A DNA stretch of 64,000 nt from Chryseobacterium arthrosphaerae (lineage in GTDB: Bacteria > Bacteroidota > Bacteroidia > Flavobacteriales > Weeksellaceae). The number at the start of each line of letters is the position of its first letter. Within the stretch, counting starts at the first letter, position 1. Under the pieces are notes generated by a model that saw only the letters and a list, made by a program, of their open reading frames with translations, was not told where the DNA came from and searched no databases. The DNA lies in contig NZ_MAYG01000001.1 of NCBI RefSeq assembly GCF_001684965.1, forward strand, positions 1,736,001 to 1,800,000. The letters run 5' to 3'. The translations under genes and the position numbers were made by a program. This document shows positions 8,723-16,898 of the stretch, piece after piece.

Positions 8723-9172
8723 TTAGTCAGGCGAGCTTGAAAGCACAACTGCAAGAGAGTCCATATAATCGCGCCAATGAATTATTTTTCTGTCTTTAAT
8801 CGTTACGATGGAACAAAAGCGGTTGTCATATGCTTTTTTTGTTGAAGGAACATGACCGTGTACTGCATATTCCAAAATAATTACATGAGCAGGATCTGCA
8901 GATTTATACACCCGCAGGCCATCAGCAGAATGCAGGATATTGCCGTATCCGCTGAACCAGTCCATATAAGCTTTACGCCCTTCAAGCTTGTTTGGAAATC
9001 CCTCAAAATTATATAGAAACTCAAATACAGCATCTTCCGCTACGGCATCCCAGAAATGTTCTCCGTCAACTTCGCCTGTCAAACCTTCCATGACGATGTT
9101 GTAAAAAGGGTCGGCATTTTTATTTTCAAAAGCAGGATGCGTTCTGTCTGCTTTTTCTATTTTCTTTTCCAT
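8723..9172 (-). CDS. SnoaL-like / NTF2-fold protein
   Basis: 149 residues. The pattern DPFYNIVMEGLTGEVDGEHF, WFSGYG and the closing KIIHWRDYMDS is that of the SnoaL-like NTF2 superfamily, a cone-shaped fold used by ketosteroid isomerases, polyketide cyclases and many small-molecule-binding proteins. No signal peptide. It starts 6 bp after the RibD-like gene stops, so the two are co-transcribed. The reaction is unknown; a hydrophobic aromatic ligand is plausible from the neighbours. Confidence 0.8.
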   Translation of the reverse strand: MEKKIEKADRTHPAFENKNADPFYNIVMEGLTGEVDGEHFWDAVAEDAVFEFLYNFEGFPNKLEGRKAYMDWFSGYGNILHSADGLRVYKSADPAHVIILEYAVHGHVPSTKKAYDNRFCSIVTIKDRKIIHWRDYMDSLAVVLSSSPD

Positions 9173-9178
9173 ATCAAA

Positions 9179-9751
9179 TTATTTCTTTAAAAGATTGTAA
9201 TTAAGTTCAGTTACCCCCGAAGCAAATTGCCTGGTAGACAAGAGTTTTAAATTTATTTTGTCTTTGATGCCTGTAAACAATGGAATGCCCTGTCCAAGAA
9301 TAATCGGATTTACAAATAACCAGTAACCGTCAATTAAATTCTGTTGAATAAGTGAATGTGTTGCTTTCGGGCTACCGAAAACCAGTATCTCACTCCCTGT
9401 CACCTGTTTTATTTTATTTATTTCGTTGGAAATGTTATCACCGATAATAGTCGTATTTGTCAAACCTGCACCGTTCATTGTTGTTGATAAAACAATCTTG
9501 TGAGCGTTGTTATACCACTTTGAGTGATTGATATCGTGTTGGGATGCATTCGGTTTATCTCCTGCATTTGGCCAGTAAGCTTCCATCATCTGATAAGTAA
9601 CCCGTCCATATAATGCAGTGTCAGTTTCGCTTATCCGTTTGCCAACATGATCAAAAATTTCTTCATCAACGTGAATCCAGTTCATTTCTCCGTTCGGTCC
9701 TGCTACAAAACCGTCAAGCGATATATGCATAAATGAAATTATTTTCCTCAT
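9179..9751 (-). CDS. dihydrofolate-reductase-like protein (RibD C-terminal domain family)
   Basis: 190 residues. The N-terminus MRKIISFMHISLDGFVAGPNG is the hallmark of the stand-alone RibD-C/DHFR-like family, and the mid-region EILVFGSPKATHSLIQQNLID matches its NADPH-binding part. Such proteins are presumed NADPH-dependent reductases, but most have no known substrate and they are not normally the housekeeping DHFR. It is co-directional and nearly contiguous with the SnoaL-like gene. Confidence 0.85.
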   Translation of the reverse strand: MRKIISFMHISLDGFVAGPNGEMNWIHVDEEIFDHVGKRISETDTALYGRVTYQMMEAYWPNAGDKPNASQHDINHSKWYNNAHKIVLSTTMNGAGLTNTTIIGDNISNEINKIKQVTGSEILVFGSPKATHSLIQQNLIDGYWLFVNPIILGQGIPLFTGIKDKINLKLLSTRQFASGVTELNYNLLKK

Positions 9752-9832
9752 ACAGTTTTATTTTTATTATTGTTTATGATCTGTTACTGATGTTAAATAT
9801 TTGATCCTGAACGACACTATTGTTTAGCACAT

Positions 9833-10000
9833 TTAAAACGTTACCCAAAAAGTTCTTTTCAGTGTCTGGGGTTCTTTCCGTTTCTTAAGCCGAGGCCTTA
9901 CTTCTGACAAAATCTGGTATGCCTTCAGTCTTTCCATTTGAACGTAGCCAATGGGACCGATTGGTTCCAAACAGCAACAGAAACGAAGGAAAGATGCTCT
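9833..10000 (-). pseudogene. 55-codon open stretch, possible relic of a mobile or dispersed coding sequence
   Basis: Between the RibD-like gene and the next gene the minus strand stays open for 55 codons, ending ...RLKKRKEPQTLKRTFWVTF stop. The only ATG (at about 9937) would give 34 residues. The composition is strongly basic and unlike the flanking genes. No family is recognised with certainty. It may be a fragment left by an insertion at the edge of the accessory block, or chance. Low confidence. Confidence 0.25.
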
Positions 10001-10014
10001 CTAGTGTCTTAAGT

Positions 10015-10563
10015 TTATAATTCCAAAAGCTTATTCAGACCTGTACCTATCTTCTCCAAACGTGTGGTATCAGCAACAGTAAGGTTCGGATGACTTACAA
10101 ACCAGGCTGAGGCTGTTATTTGTTTACTCAAAATAAATTCCTTTACAGCAGGTGATTTTATACCGGGCCATCCTTCAATATTTCCAAAAATCAAATCCAT
10201 CATCTCCGGTATTTTGGTAGCAAAGTCATTGATATAGGTATCCCAATCGCCATCATAGCAAGTGCAGAAAAGCAGCTTGGTGTCATTTTCCAAAAACACA
10301 AAACGCATATCGTGCAGTGTACCCACTTTTCTGGCACCTGTAAGATTTCCTTTCAGCGTTTCAAAAATCAGCCGCAGATTTCTGGCCCCGTCAGGTTTCA
10401 AATCTGTGATAATAGTCAATTCAGAGAGTTCTCCACTACGCAAACCGGCATCCCCCGCACTGGTTACTTCGTGTGCTTTATCCAGCGGTTCACCAAGTGT
10501 GGCTAAATACAATTTCAGCTTTAATGCTGCATCCTGTGTGAGTTGTTTGATATTCATATCCAT
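10015..10563 (-). CDS. protein of unknown function with a YDGDWDTYINDF motif
   Basis: 182 residues, no signal peptide or membrane helix. The centre has LHDMRFVFL followed by LLFCTCYDGDWDTYINDF. This resembles a ferredoxin-like alpha/beta module seen in bacterial proteins linked to peroxidases, where a strand carries H-x-x-R/M and a later strand F-x-S-x-F/Y-D-G. The preceding TIITDLKPDGARNLRLIFETL would be the first strand and helix. It lies between the DUF2147-like and RibD-like genes, in line with the DyP peroxidase. Whether it partners the peroxidase is an inference; no catalytic residue can be named. Confidence 0.65.
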   Translation of the reverse strand: MDMNIKQLTQDAALKLKLYLATLGEPLDKAHEVTSAGDAGLRSGELSELTIITDLKPDGARNLRLIFETLKGNLTGARKVGTLHDMRFVFLENDTKLLFCTCYDGDWDTYINDFATKIPEMMDLIFGNIEGWPGIKSPAVKEFILSKQITASAWFVSHPNLTVADTTRLEKIGTGLNKLLEL

Positions 10564-10609
10564 TGAATTAGAGATAAATAAAATTAATTAAAATAAATGA
10601 CCTTAATGT

Positions 10610-10942
10610 TTACTGTTTTACCCAATAAAAGGTTTTAGAAAATATACCTTTATGCGCTACTATTTTCAGCTTTTTCCCTTCCAGGTAAAGTTCACAGTTT
10701 CCTTTCTGCCCTGTCTCATGATTCTCCACATTACCTTTCCATTCATTTTTTTCAAAACGAACATTATAAAGCGTGGGACGTCCTTTGGGATCTACACCGG
10801 AAAATTTTCCTTTATTATTGGAAATGGTGATCGTAACACCATCTTCGGTTTTCCATTTTCCTGTAAAATCATCTTTTGCAGATTGGGCAAAAGCAAGGGC
10901 AGCAAAAAACATGGAGAATACGAATGCAATAAGTTTTTTCAT
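10610..10942 (-). CDS. secreted DUF2147-like protein
   Basis: 110 residues with a signal peptide (MKKLIAFVFSMFFAALAFAQ). The mature part starts DDFTGKWKTEDG and ends GIFSKTFYWVKQ, the layout of the DUF2147 lipocalin-like beta-barrel family but shorter than usual. Probably periplasmic. It is the first gene of the downstream minus-strand set, and a 20-bp palindrome (10999-11018) sits 57 bp before its start. Function unknown. Confidence 0.7.
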   Translation of the reverse strand: MKKLIAFVFSMFFAALAFAQSAKDDFTGKWKTEDGVTITISNNKGKFSGVDPKGRPTLYNVRFEKNEWKGNVENHETGQKGNCELYLEGKKLKIVAHKGIFSKTFYWVKQ

Positions 10943-10998
10943 TTTTATTTTTTTAATTGTAATTGATATTACAAAGATGAATCTTTATTTCCTGTGAC

Positions 10999-11018
10999 TT
11001 TTTTAGATATCTAAAAAA
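10999..11018. promoter_or_regulatory. perfect 20-bp palindrome before the DUF2147-like gene, candidate Crp/Fnr operator
   Basis: TTTTTTAGATATCTAAAAAA, a perfect palindrome 57 bp upstream of the start at 10942. The sequence at 16858-16877 differs by one base and lies 47 bp before the aromatic hydroxylase gene. The adjacent Crp/Fnr gene (16899-17465) is the natural candidate regulator. Binding is inferred. Confidence 0.6.
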
Positions 11019-11035
11019 ACACTTCCGGCTGAAAA

Positions 11036-11710
11036 TTATTTTTTCCTTTTATAATTCTCAATCGTATCCATCGTTCCGCAGAACTCTACATTGTTCCAAT
11101 CAGGATCATAGAAATAAACAGCAGTATTACCGCCTGTTTCACCATCCCCCATGGGTGGTTTATCATTGTGGGTTACTGTTCCGTAATTAGGTATATATCC
11201 TTTTGCCCTGACTTGCTTTTCAAAGTTTGCCACATCTTCAAAACGGTTTCCACTTACTTCAAATGCAAAATGAAAAAAGCTCATTCCCGAAGGAACTGTA
11301 ATTTCCCCCTGCCCGTTCCGTTCCTCAATCAGCACCAGACATTCTTCGTGTTCATCAGCACTCATATAACAGCATCGGATAGTATATCCTTCTTTGAATG
11401 GATGCGGTTCTGTTTCAGTTATCCGGCTTGTGCTTAATCCCACAAGATCATTGTACCATTTCCGACTGTCATCGATACTTTGCACATATATTGAAAGCTG
11501 GTCTAAATGTGAAATCAGTGACGGTTTAAACACACCATAATCAGCAGTTTTATTGGAAAACCGTTTTCCGGTAATAGTGCCTGGCAACAGCACTAATTCT
11601 CTTACCCATTTTTTACGCAGCAGAAACGCAATCTTCTGCTTAAATGGCGAAATAACATTGGGTGGTATGTATGCATTTTGTATCATCTTCTTTGTATTTA
11701 AGGTTTCCAT
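11036..11710 (-). CDS. extradiol-dioxygenase-like VOC protein
   Basis: 224 residues. After a ~60-residue N-terminal extension comes a vicinal-oxygen-chelate fold. A 2-His-1-carboxylate metal set can be placed: His68 (SHLDQLSIYV), His147 (FFHFAFEV) and Glu209 (NNVEFCG), at the positions of the Fe(II) ligands in type I extradiol (catechol 2,3-type) dioxygenases. The DPDWNNVEF segment is typical. It is the last gene of the hydroxylase-ligase-FAH operon and overlaps the preceding VOC gene by 13 bp. Ring cleavage of a catechol is a reasonable inference; a glyoxalase-type reaction is the alternative. No signal peptide. Confidence 0.75.
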   Translation of the reverse strand: METLNTKKMIQNAYIPPNVISPFKQKIAFLLRKKWVRELVLLPGTITGKRFSNKTADYGVFKPSLISHLDQLSIYVQSIDDSRKWYNDLVGLSTSRITETEPHPFKEGYTIRCCYMSADEHEECLVLIEERNGQGEITVPSGMSFFHFAFEVSGNRFEDVANFEKQVRAKGYIPNYGTVTHNDKPPMGDGETGGNTAVYFYDPDWNNVEFCGTMDTIENYKRKK

Positions 11711-12111
11711 AAAATTTCTATCCAGTGTTTGTCAGGATCCTGAAAACAGAACGCCTGCCAACCGGGCTGCATTTGTGCCGATTTCAACATTCTGCCTTTT
11801 CGCAGCGGAATGCTCATGGCTTCGGCCCGTTGCTGTATCTTTTCAAAGCCGTCTTTATCACGTACCGCCATTGAATAATGCAACATAGAATGATTATCCA
11901 TTTTTAATTTGTGGTGTTTGACCATACAGATATCATGGTGGTAAAAACCGAAACTGAAAAAGTGCATTTCCTGTTTTGAAATTTTCATTGCGGCACTGCT
12001 GTCAGGATGATTGAGTGCTGAAAACTGCAGGTCGAATAACTGCATGTAAAAATCTTTTGAACGCTTCAGATCTTCTACATAAAAAACATGGTGCTGTAAT
12101 TTAGAAACCAT
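11698..12111 (-). CDS. VOC-family protein (glyoxalase/dioxygenase fold)
   Basis: 137 residues with one VOC module: LQHHVFYVEDLKRSKDFYMQLF at the start, the central MLHYSMAV (His78), and WIEILW at the end, giving a possible His/His/Glu metal set. It overlaps both neighbours (11 bp with the FAH gene, 13 bp with the next VOC gene), so it is translationally coupled in the aromatic operon. It could pair with the 224-residue VOC protein or act alone. The reaction is unknown. Confidence 0.8.
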   Translation of the reverse strand: MVSKLQHHVFYVEDLKRSKDFYMQLFDLQFSALNHPDSSAAMKISKQEMHFFSFGFYHHDICMVKHHKLKMDNHSMLHYSMAVRDKDGFEKIQQRAEAMSIPLRKGRMLKSAQMQPGWQAFCFQDPDKHWIEILWKP

Positions 12112-13057
12112 AAGAAATAATTTTGTTGAGTTGTGTGCCTAAATCAATTTTGCCGTCAGCCGAATAAATCTTTGTCTTTACGATGTCATTGTCTTGCAGG
12201 TAATCAGCTTTCTTTTTACGAAGCACATTTACTTTTTTTTCATTGCTCAGCAGCCACGTTGCAATTCCCTGCAGGAACTTCCCCGGAGCTTTTATTACAA
12301 CTCCTCCAGGTGTACCTGTCAAAAGCAGATCACCTGCGGACAGGTCCTGAAATTCTGAAATCTCAGTAAGTGTTTCGGCCGGTTTGAAAATAAGTTGAGA
12401 AGTATTGGCTTCCTGGCGGAGCTGGTCGTTTACCCAAAGCTGAATGGTAAGACTGTTCAGGTAATTGAAATCTTCTTTGTCCAGCAGATAAAAAACAGGC
12501 CCCAAAGGCAATAAGGTGCGGCAGCTTTTGCCTTTATACCACTGTGCGTAATCGTCTTTGTATTGCAGGTCTCTTGCTGAAAAATCGTTGGCCAGCACAA
12601 GACCTGCAATGTATTCGTGTAAATTGGCTTCAGTGATTTTTACGGGTTGAGTAATGTCTTTTCTGATGATTAAGCCTAACTCCACTTCATAATCCAAACA
12701 CTGGCAGTCCTTGGGCCTGATCACGGGACTCAAAGCTCCTGTAATGGAACTTGAATCTTTTGTAAACATTACATTTCCGCTCGATTTGTCACTCAAACCT
12801 GATTCTTTGCGGTGCGAAGCATAATTTACGCCCTGGCAAAGCACTCGTAACGGACCCGAAACCGGTGCAAGGATTTCTACCTGTTGAAAATCAAATGTTT
12901 CCTTTTCCAGATTTTCGTCAGACAAATAGGCGTCCGGGGTTTCGATGAGATCCCGTAAAGTAGAAGGCTGTGCTATGAATTGTGAAATTTTTTCACCAGA
13001 TAGAACACCCCACAAAGCGATGCCGTTTTTTTTGTATTTTACGATTGATATTCCCAT
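12101..13057 (-). CDS. fumarylacetoacetate hydrolase (FAH) family protein
   Basis: 318 residues. The FAH fold is shown by CQGVNYASHRKESG (about 74-87), the acidic metal ligands in LDYEVELGLII (Glu124, Glu126), ANDFSARDLQ (Asp157) and DLLLTGTPGGV near the C-terminus. Family members use Mg2+ or Mn2+ to cleave or tautomerise beta-diketo or ketoenol acids, commonly the products that follow aromatic ring opening. It is 6 bp after the acyl-CoA ligase and overlaps the next VOC gene, so it belongs to the same operon. The exact substrate is not known. Confidence 0.9.
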   Translation of the reverse strand: MGISIVKYKKNGIALWGVLSGEKISQFIAQPSTLRDLIETPDAYLSDENLEKETFDFQQVEILAPVSGPLRVLCQGVNYASHRKESGLSDKSSGNVMFTKDSSSITGALSPVIRPKDCQCLDYEVELGLIIRKDITQPVKITEANLHEYIAGLVLANDFSARDLQYKDDYAQWYKGKSCRTLLPLGPVFYLLDKEDFNYLNSLTIQLWVNDQLRQEANTSQLIFKPAETLTEISEFQDLSAGDLLLTGTPGGVVIKAPGKFLQGIATWLLSNEKKVNVLRKKKADYLQDNDIVKTKIYSADGKIDLGTQLNKIISYGF

Positions 13058-13063
13058 AATAAT

Positions 13064-14971
13064 TTACTTTAATTGATATTTAACAGTATAATTTCCTAAA
13101 GCTTCCTTTACCTTTTCGGCAATGATCCCAGGATTTTTTCCCGTTGCGGTAATGTGTGCCACCATACCCCATTGAGGTGTCTGGTCTACGTTGATTTCAA
13201 AGTGTTCGATTTCGCTGACAGATCTCAATTCGTTGCTGAACACTCTTTTTATTTCAATTTGTGTAAGCTCAGGCTTGAAAATTTTACCTACCGCAGTAAG
13301 CGGAATGGTTTCTACGATAAAAATTTCTTTTGGTATTGCTGCTTTTTCCGCAATATTTTCCTGTGCGAAAGTTTTCAGTTCTTCTGCTGAAACCTGCTGA
13401 TTGGGTTTGAGCTGTACAAAGGCAACAGGCATTTCGCCCACCCGCTTATCGGGGCTGCCGATAGCTGCGACCATTGCAACAGCCGGATGTTGAGCCAATG
13501 GTTCTTCAATGGCCTTTGGGTCAATGTTGTGCCCGCCACGAATGATCAGCTCTTTTTTACGGCCTGTTATCCAAAAATAGCCCTCTGCGTCTTGTTTACC
13601 TGTATCACCTGTGTTATACCATACCTCTTTTCCGTCATTTACCCATATATTTTCGTTGTGTTGGGCTTCTTTGTAGCCAGGGAAAATGTTGATTCCTTTG
13701 CAGACAATGATCCCGATTTCATATGTTTCGGCATCACGGATATATTGTCCTGTTTTTTCCTCCAGAACCACAATTTTCATTTGGTGGTGTGGCAATGCCA
13801 GACCAATGGACCCTACTTTGCGCTTTCCGAAAGCAGGATTGGCAGAATTAGCGCAGGCACCCTCTGTGAACCCGTAGCCTTCAATAATCTTTATTCCGGT
13901 GCTTGCTTCAAAATCGTTGAACAATTTAACCGGCAAAGGAGCCGCACCACACAAAGCATACTCCAGGCTGCTAATGTCTTCCTTCTGTATTGGTGTCTCC
14001 AGTATCATCTGCAGGACGGTAGGTACGGAACTGAAAAAGGAAATTTTGTAATGTTCTACAATTTTCCAGAAGTTTCTGATAACGCCTTCACCCCGATAGC
14101 CTGACGGTGTTGCCAACAAAATGCAGCCACCACTTAAAAGCGGCGCGATGCCCGTAACAATAACGCCGTTAACGTGAAACCAGGGCAAACCACAAAGAAG
14201 TGTTTTATAGCCTGTTAAATCAGCCCAATTCATAAGTGACCATGCATTGGCAATCTCGTTGCGGTGGGTATGCTGTGCTATTTTCGGTTTACCTGTTGTG
14301 CCGCCTGTGTGAAAGTAAGAAGCAATAGTATCAGGCGAAATAGTACGCTGAAAAGAAAGATGATCTTCCGGATACTGGTTGACCGTTTTGTGAAAATCCA
14401 AAAGACGGATGCTGTGCGACGTTTTGGGCTTTTTGGCTGTGAGCTGTACAGCTATTTTTGGAATGAAATCAAGGTATTGGGTAAGGTTTACGGTGATCAC
14501 CGTTTGCAAAGTGGGAACATCGGCAAAAATGCCCGATACTTTTTCCCAGATATCGGTTTTAGGGAATGGTGACAGTGTAACCAAAACTTTTGTGCCTGCT
14601 GCATTCATAGTCTCTGCCATTTGCGAAGGTTGCAACAGCGGATTTATTGCGTTCACAATGCCTGCGGTTTCTGCACCGAAAAACGTAAAAACGGTTTCGG
14701 GAGAATTAGGTAAAATGTAGGAAACGACATCGGTATCTCCAATACCTAAATCACGGAACATATTGGCTGTGGCATTAATTTTTTTGAGTACTTCTTTGTA
14801 TGTCCACTCTGCCGAATGTCTGAACTTAGTGCCCTGCAGGAAAAACTTTAATGCGACACGATTCGGAAATTTCGTGGCACTTCGGGCAACCGCTTCGTAA
14901 GTGCTGTCTGGCAAATCAGGCAATGGCTTCTGCTCAAATTCCCGAACATCTTTTCTGTTTGCTATATTCAT
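13064..14971 (-). CDS. acyl-CoA synthetase (AMP-binding, ANL superfamily)
   Basis: 635 residues. Adenylation motifs in order: HTGGTTGKPK (221-230), GYGFTEG, YNTGDTGKQDAEGYFWITGR and RKKELIIRGGHNIDP. The C-terminal domain continues to a late Lys region (PLTAVGKIFKPE), which carries the catalytic lysine of the family. It activates a carboxylic acid to an acyl-CoA through an acyl-adenylate. The substrate is not obvious; in this operon an aromatic or side-chain acid is likely. The start overlaps the stop of the upstream DoxX-like gene by 4 bp (ATGA). Confidence 0.92.
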   Translation of the reverse strand: MNIANRKDVREFEQKPLPDLPDSTYEAVARSATKFPNRVALKFFLQGTKFRHSAEWTYKEVLKKINATANMFRDLGIGDTDVVSYILPNSPETVFTFFGAETAGIVNAINPLLQPSQMAETMNAAGTKVLVTLSPFPKTDIWEKVSGIFADVPTLQTVITVNLTQYLDFIPKIAVQLTAKKPKTSHSIRLLDFHKTVNQYPEDHLSFQRTISPDTIASYFHTGGTTGKPKIAQHTHRNEIANAWSLMNWADLTGYKTLLCGLPWFHVNGVIVTGIAPLLSGGCILLATPSGYRGEGVIRNFWKIVEHYKISFFSSVPTVLQMILETPIQKEDISSLEYALCGAAPLPVKLFNDFEASTGIKIIEGYGFTEGACANSANPAFGKRKVGSIGLALPHHQMKIVVLEEKTGQYIRDAETYEIGIIVCKGINIFPGYKEAQHNENIWVNDGKEVWYNTGDTGKQDAEGYFWITGRKKELIIRGGHNIDPKAIEEPLAQHPAVAMVAAIGSPDKRVGEMPVAFVQLKPNQQVSAEELKTFAQENIAEKAAIPKEIFIVETIPLTAVGKIFKPELTQIEIKRVFSNELRSVSEIEHFEINVDQTPQWGMVAHITATGKNPGIIAEKVKEALGNYTVKYQLK

Positions 14972-15303
14972 ATTTTATTAATCTGTTTGATTACTGATAA
15001 GCTGACTAATGCAACCAATAAAACAGTGGTCAAAACAGCCAGTATATAGCTCTGCCAGCTTTCTTTTATTTTAATTAAAGTATAAAAGACACCCGCCATA
15101 ATAAGCAACAAACCAATAGCTGACCACAAGGCGTATGGTGTAAATAAACCTGCTGTAAGCGTGGCCTGCAAAACGGCAACTACATACATAAATCCCATGC
15201 TGTAACCTGCCTTTTGAAAAGTAGGCTTTGATTTGCCCACCAACTTACTGATCATTGCCAAACCAAAAATGAAAGCAATGCTGTATGTGATTGAAGTGAT
15301 CAT
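14968..15303 (-). CDS. small DoxX-like membrane protein
   Basis: 111 residues counted from the ATG at 15303, chosen because it forms an ATGA overlap with the hydroxylase stop; an earlier start would lie inside that gene. Four hydrophobic helices (SITYSIAFIFGLAMI, the GYSMGFMYVVAVLQA region, WSAIGLLLIMAGVFY, YILAVLTTVLLVALV) resemble DoxX/DUF-type four-helix membrane proteins. Its role in the operon is unknown; membrane association of the pathway is possible. Confidence 0.75.
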   Translation of the reverse strand: MITSITYSIAFIFGLAMISKLVGKSKPTFQKAGYSMGFMYVVAVLQATLTAGLFTPYALWSAIGLLLIMAGVFYTLIKIKESWQSYILAVLTTVLLVALVSLSVIKQINKI

Positions 15304-16811
15304 ATCTTTTTTATTGGTGTTGATGATATATTTTCCATTTTCAGTTGAAATTCCCTGCACAGTTTTTCAGCATTGTTACCTGATGAGAATACGTACAGAT
15401 CGGGGCGCACAATAAAATACTGTGCTTTTCTCTCCGCCCATTTCCGTAACTCTTCAGCGTAAGGCTCGTTGTCAAACACTACATATTTCAATTTTATTTT
15501 TTCGCAAAGGTCAGCAAGATGTGGTTCCCTGCTTTTACCGATCGCTACCAATGTCCATTTATTCGCCAAAAGCGTATCGGAATAACTGTTCTGGTTAATT
15601 TTTACTTGCGGAAACTGATAACGCTTCGCCTTTCCTGTACCCCAGAAGCCCTTTCCCAACGGATTCTTCGGTAGATGAAAATTGAGCAGCAAGCCATTAA
15701 GCAACGGGACTTTTGACAGCACTTTCAATATGATCCAAAGCCGTGTCGTAAAAATCCAGCCTACCAAAATTGCCAATCGGATATGAAATTTTACATGCTG
15801 ATACCTTTCAGTCTGATAAGTTTTGAGGATAGTATCAGGCCACTGCTTTCGAAGAACAGCATCCAATTTCCAAGTGAAGTTCATTACATCCCTGAAACCT
15901 GCTGCCATCCCCTGTCCGGTGTAAGGAGGTGTAGTGTGTGCAGCATCGCCTGCCAAAATGATATTTCCGTGCTGCCATTCTTTTGCCAAAACACTTTTTA
16001 CAGAATACAATACGCCATGCTGAATTTGCAGGTTTTTAGTTTCTACCCCTATTTCATACAAAAGCTGCTTGATTTTTTCCGGTTTTTGAATTTCTTCTTT
16101 GCTCAGGCCATTGGTATAATTCAATTCCCAGCGTTTGTGATTGCCTACACCGTTCATCCTTACCCAGGGTTTCCTGTGGCTGCAGATTTTTTGAACAGTG
16201 TTATACTGATCTGGCCCGGGACTCAATTCCAGTGCATCTATTTTCAAAATGTCTTTATCAAATCTTAAATTGTTCAGGCCAATGCCTAATTTGTTTCGGG
16301 TGAAACTGTTGGCACCATCGCAGGCGATCATGTATTTTGCAGATGCAAGCCTTTCGGTATTTGAAAAAACGGTTACTCCATCATTGTTTTGTTCAAAATC
16401 AGTAATGTCCTTATAAATAAGATTTACATTGGAAAAGCGTTTGCAGCCATTCCTTAAAATAGTTTCCAGTTCGGGCTGCAGAAACAAAAAATGATCAGAA
16501 GAAAAACCTCCCGGGAAAACACTTTTAGCCCGGAACAGTACATTGAATTTTTCATCAACAAGTTCCAAACCGCTGGCAGGTTTCAGTTTTGGCAGCAATT
16601 CATCCAGTAAACCCACAGACTGTACGATGCGTACAATTTCTTCATCCATATGAATGGCTCTCGGGAAACTAAATACTTTTTCAAATCTGTCAATACCTAA
16701 AACCCGGTATCCACGCGAACCTAATGTATTGCAGGTAAGCAGCCCAACGGGACCTAAACCGCATACTATAATATCATATGCTCTGGAGTCGTTTATTTTA
16801 TCTTTTTGCAT
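15300..16811 (-). CDS. FAD-dependent aromatic hydroxylase, MhpA-like
   Basis: 503 residues. The Rossmann motif GLGPVG is at 18-23, the DG motif CDGAN at 164-168 and the FAD-ribityl motif GDAAHTTPPYTGQG at 288-301, the three signatures of class A flavoprotein hydroxylases. The C-terminal ~90 residues form the thioredoxin-like tail found in MhpA (3-(3-hydroxyphenyl)propionate hydroxylase) and polyketide hydroxylases. It would add an ortho hydroxyl to a phenol using NAD(P)H and oxygen. It is the first structural gene of the operon, with a palindrome 47 bp upstream. The exact phenol is unknown; inactivation of an aromatic antibiotic is another possibility. Confidence 0.87.
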   Translation of the reverse strand: MQKDKINDSRAYDIIVCGLGPVGLLTCNTLGSRGYRVLGIDRFEKVFSFPRAIHMDEEIVRIVQSVGLLDELLPKLKPASGLELVDEKFNVLFRAKSVFPGGFSSDHFLFLQPELETILRNGCKRFSNVNLIYKDITDFEQNNDGVTVFSNTERLASAKYMIACDGANSFTRNKLGIGLNNLRFDKDILKIDALELSPGPDQYNTVQKICSHRKPWVRMNGVGNHKRWELNYTNGLSKEEIQKPEKIKQLLYEIGVETKNLQIQHGVLYSVKSVLAKEWQHGNIILAGDAAHTTPPYTGQGMAAGFRDVMNFTWKLDAVLRKQWPDTILKTYQTERYQHVKFHIRLAILVGWIFTTRLWIILKVLSKVPLLNGLLLNFHLPKNPLGKGFWGTGKAKRYQFPQVKINQNSYSDTLLANKWTLVAIGKSREPHLADLCEKIKLKYVVFDNEPYAEELRKWAERKAQYFIVRPDLYVFSSGNNAEKLCREFQLKMENISSTPIKKI

Positions 16812-16857
16812 TACCTTGCTTTTTATACAGCAAAGTTCAGCAACATTTTCGGGGGAA

Positions 16858-16877
16858 TTTTTTCGATATCTAAAAAA
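16858..16877. promoter_or_regulatory. palindrome before the hydroxylase operon, candidate Crp/Fnr operator
   Basis: TTTTTTCGATATCTAAAAAA, identical to the site at 10999 except for one base (C for A). It lies 47 bp upstream of the hydroxylase start, directly after the Crp/Fnr gene. Confidence 0.6.
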
Positions 16878-16898
16878 ATGACGAAGCCTTAGAAAAAA

